Shown here: positions 24,780 through 26,281 of the stretch, piece by piece
Layout of the letters: each line of letters begins with the position of its first letter
How positions within the stretch are numbered: position 1 is the stretch's first letter
From: Bacteroides sp. CAG:1060
Lineage (GTDB): Bacteria > Bacteroidota > Bacteroidia > Bacteroidales > UBA932
Direction of reading: 5' to 3'
Assembly: GCA_000432655.1 (NCBI GenBank)
Contig: HF986340.1
Span: forward strand, 7,603 to 33,883
Length of the DNA: 26,281 bases
Program-made: the position numbers and the translations under genes
Notes under the pieces: generated by a model
What the model was told of the DNA's origin: nothing
Database searches by the model: none
The model's input: only the letters and a program-made list of their open reading frames with translations

Positions 24780-25781
24780 ATGAAACGTTTTTTTGCTTTA
24801 CTGTCAGTGTGCATCCTCGGACTCGCCGGATGCAAGAGCACAGCAACCCTTCTTCCGAGCGTCAGCGGCAAGGCCGGAGAAGTGATAATAGTGATGGACA
24901 GGGAAAACTGGGAAGGCTCTCTGGGAGCCGACACGCGCGAACTTCTGGCCAGCGACTGTCCGTTTCTCGCACAGCGGGAGCCGCTCTACAATCTGGTGAA
25001 CGTATCGCCCAATGGATTTGCGGATCTTTTCAAAATCCATAGAAATATCGTTCTCTTCAACATAAACCCTCAACTCGACACAACCGGAGTCTTCTACAAA
25101 CACAATGTATGGGCAAACACCCAGGTAGTGGTACAGGTAAGTGCCTATGACAGCGAAGGGGCGCAGAAGATTCTCAAAGACAACGGCAAGACTATTATCA
25201 GCGCCATCGAGCAGGCTGAACGGGACAGAGTGATAATCAACACTCTCAAGTACGAGGAACGCACCATTGCACCGGAAGTTGAAGCAAGGTTCGGAGGTGC
25301 CATGCATTTCCCGTCCGGCTACAAACTGAAGCTTGCAAAGGATGATTTCATGTGGATTGCAGATGACAAACAATATGTATATCAGGACGTTTTCATCTAT
25401 CGTTATCCGGCAGAGAAGAATCATCCTTTCACCTCTGACAACATAATCAGGCACAGAAACGAGATGCTCAAGAAATACGTGCCCGGAATGTTCGAGAATA
25501 CGTACATGACTACCAGCGAGTTTTTCACTCCGCAGATTGAGTACATGAGATACAGAGGAATCCATTTCGTTCAGACCAGAGGCATGTGGGAAGTGAAGAA
25601 TGATTTCATGGGAGGGCCGTTCGTATCTCACTCGTTCTATACGCCGGACGGAAAAGACATAATGGTTCTGGAAGCCTTCGTATATGCCCCAAGATATGAC
25701 AAGAGACAATATCTCAGACAAGTGGAATCCCTGTTGTATTCATGGGAATGGAGTAAAAATGAAGAAAAGGAAGAAAAATAG
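24780..25781 (+). CDS. DUF4837-family lipoprotein
   Basis: A lipoprotein signal peptide ends in LAGC (Cys 18). The 333-residue protein then has a mixed soluble fold with GKAGEVIIVMDRENWEG near the start and RGMWEVKNDFMGGPFVSHSFYT near the end, the features by which I recognise DUF4837, a Bacteroidetes family of unknown function. It ends in a charged Glu/Lys tail. It lies 28 bases after rseP and may share its transcript. No catalytic motif is seen. Confidence 0.8.
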   Translation: MKRFFALLSVCILGLAGCKSTATLLPSVSGKAGEVIIVMDRENWEGSLGADTRELLASDCPFLAQREPLYNLVNVSPNGFADLFKIHRNIVLFNINPQLDTTGVFYKHNVWANTQVVVQVSAYDSEGAQKILKDNGKTIISAIEQAERDRVIINTLKYEERTIAPEVEARFGGAMHFPSGYKLKLAKDDFMWIADDKQYVYQDVFIYRYPAEKNHPFTSDNIIRHRNEMLKKYVPGMFENTYMTTSEFFTPQIEYMRYRGIHFVQTRGMWEVKNDFMGGPFVSHSFYTPDGKDIMVLEAFVYAPRYDKRQYLRQVESLLYSWEWSKNEEKEEK

Positions 25782-25812
25782 TTTGTCATTAACAAATAAA
25801 TTTCTATCTTTG
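25782..25812 (+). promoter_or_regulatory. Bacteroidetes-type promoter for tRNA-Glu and rpsT
   Basis: TTTG (25782-25785), exactly 19 bases, then TATCTTTG (25805-25812): a perfect match to TTTG-N19-TAnnTTTG. The -33 box begins 1 base after the DUF4837 stop. The start should be near 25818. No other promoter is visible before rpsT. Confidence 0.85.
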
Positions 25813-25815
25813 CAT

Positions 25816-25845
25816 TCCCAATAATGGAAGATATCCCTATTGGGA
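25816..25845 (+). other. Inverted repeat in the tRNA-Glu leader
   Basis: TCCCAATA (25816-25823) and TATTGGGA (25838-25845) are perfect complements, with a 14-base loop that can pair further (GGA/TCC). It lies between the predicted start and the tRNA, leaving 5 bases before tRNA position 1. There is no T-run, so it is not a terminator. It may shape RNase P processing or protect the 5' end. Confidence 0.6.
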
Positions 25846-25850
25846 CGTTT

Positions 25851-25925
25851 GGTGGGTTCGTATAACGGTTAGTACTCAAGATTTTCATTCTTGCAACAGG
25901 AGTTCGATTCTCCTACCCACTACCA
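25851..25925 (+). tRNA. tRNA-Glu (anticodon TTC)
   Basis: All arms can be drawn. Acceptor ggtgggt pairs with acccact (G1-U72 wobble), the D stem is gtat/gtac, the anticodon stem caaga/tcttg carries loop ttttcat (anticodon TTC), and the T arm is aggag-ttcgatt-ctcct. A73 and an encoded CCA end the gene. Confidence 0.95.
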
Positions 25926-25947
25926 AATATAAAAAAAAAGTAAAATA

Positions 25948-26202
25948 ATGGCAAACACAGCTTCAGCAAAGAAGGCCGATCGTCAGAACGATAGGCACAG
26001 ACTGCATAATAGATATTATGCAAAGACTACAAGGAATGCTATTCGCGATATCCGCAACACCAGCGACAAAGCTACAGCGGAGAAGAATGCTCCAAAGGTT
26101 TATGCTATGATCGATAAACTCGCCAAGATAGGTTTGATCCACAAGAACAAAGCTTCAAATCTGAAAAGCGGTATAGCAGTATACATCAATAAACTTGCAT
26201 AA
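25948..26202 (+). CDS. rpsT: 30S ribosomal protein S20
   Basis: S20 binds 16S rRNA early in 30S assembly. The 84-residue, very basic helical protein starts MANTASAKKADRQNDRHRLHN and contains KNAPKVYAMIDKLAKIGLIHKNKASNLKSGI, the conserved C-terminal region of the family. It begins 22 bases after tRNA-Glu in an A-rich spacer without a promoter, so it is probably made from the tRNA-Glu transcript after tRNA processing. Its stop lies in the loop of the terminator hairpin. Confidence 0.96.
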   Translation: MANTASAKKADRQNDRHRLHNRYYAKTTRNAIRDIRNTSDKATAEKNAPKVYAMIDKLAKIGLIHKNKASNLKSGIAVYINKLA

Positions 26203-26217
26203 GCAAGTTTATTTTTT
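26191..26217 (+). terminator. Rho-independent terminator after rpsT
   Basis: AAACTTGC (26191-26198) pairs with GCAAGTTT (26203-26210) as a perfect 8-bp stem with loop ATAA, which is also the rpsT stop codon region, followed by ATTTTTT. The T-run ends 2 bases before the tRNA-Pro gene. Confidence 0.8.
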
Positions 26218-26219
26218 AT

Positions 26220-26281
26220 CGGGATGTAGCGCAGTTGGCTAGCGCACCACGTTCGGGACGTGGGGGTCGTCCGTTCGAGTC
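26220..26281 (+). tRNA. tRNA-Pro (anticodon CGG), cut by window edge
   Basis: The sequence begins CGGGATGTAGCGCAG with D arm gcgc/gcgc, anticodon stem ccacg/cgtgg and loop ttcggga (anticodon CGG), variable loop gggtc, and the T arm starting gtccg-ttcgagt-c. The window ends inside the T arm; the acceptor 3' strand is not seen. Identity is clear from the anticodon arm. Confidence 0.92.

Noticed and set aside
24804..25721. Open frame of 305 codons on the minus strand
   Set aside because: Antisense shadow of the DUF4837 lipoprotein gene, which has a clear signal peptide and start.
26106..26136. Promoter inside rpsT (TATG, 19 bases, TAGGTTTG) that could serve tRNA-Pro
   Set aside because: It has one mismatch and correct spacing, but its transcript would still have to cross the terminator at 26191-26217; lysine/leucine-rich coding sequence can match by chance.

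Overview
The window is ordinary chromosomal DNA from a member of the Bacteroidota, most likely order Bacteroidales. Four things point there. The promoters have the Bacteroidetes form TTTG-N19-TAnnTTTG, and there are two perfect copies. Most genes lack a Shine-Dalgarno sequence. The families DUF3078, DUF4837, WbqC and a BT_3928-like DoxX protein are typical of the phylum, and proS is of the archaeal type. Nearly all of the sequence is coding. No stretch above 300 bases lacks a gene, and I see no insertion sequence, phage, CRISPR array or rRNA.

Layout. Positions 1-1893 (minus) hold rimP-nusA-infB, with infB cut by the left edge; the promoter is at 1954-1984 and a terminator-like hairpin lies in the leader. 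Positions 1989-6879 (minus) hold proS, a DUF3078 outer-membrane protein, tilS and a membrane-anchored acetyltransferase. Positions 7000-13369 (plus) hold a Tyr/Trp-repeat lipoprotein, a FadL-like porin, then lpxD-lpxC-lpxA and a WbqC-family gene; this is an envelope and lipid A block. Positions 13372-15158 (minus) hold a CPBP-family membrane protease and a sugar-1-phosphate nucleotidyltransferase. A short divergent promoter region separates these from a FtsB/DivIC gene at 15223-15546 (plus). Positions 15543-21413 (minus) hold ruvX, def, a phosphohexomutase, an M23/LysM peptidase, tmk, a DoxX-family protein and folP, tightly packed. Positions 21463-25781 (plus) hold a degenerate M23 protein, dxr, rseP and a DUF4837 lipoprotein. 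The right end holds tRNA-Glu, rpsT and the start of tRNA-Pro.

The genes serve translation (infB, nusA, rimP, proS, tilS, def, rpsT, tRNAs), the cell envelope (lpx genes, porin, M23 proteins, FtsB, rseP, WbqC) and core metabolism (folP, tmk, dxr, phosphohexomutase). I found no new defence or mobile system. The points most worth a second look are small and local: a RimP lacking its C-terminal domain, a leader hairpin that may attenuate rimP-nusA-infB, an M23 protein that keeps its zinc ligands but lost both catalytic histidines, a membrane-GNAT fusion, an LpxC without the FabZ fusion common in this order, a DHPS with an altered SRK loop, a repeat-rich lipoprotein, and tRNA-Pro starting directly after a terminator. 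No searches were run; family names rest on recognised motifs.
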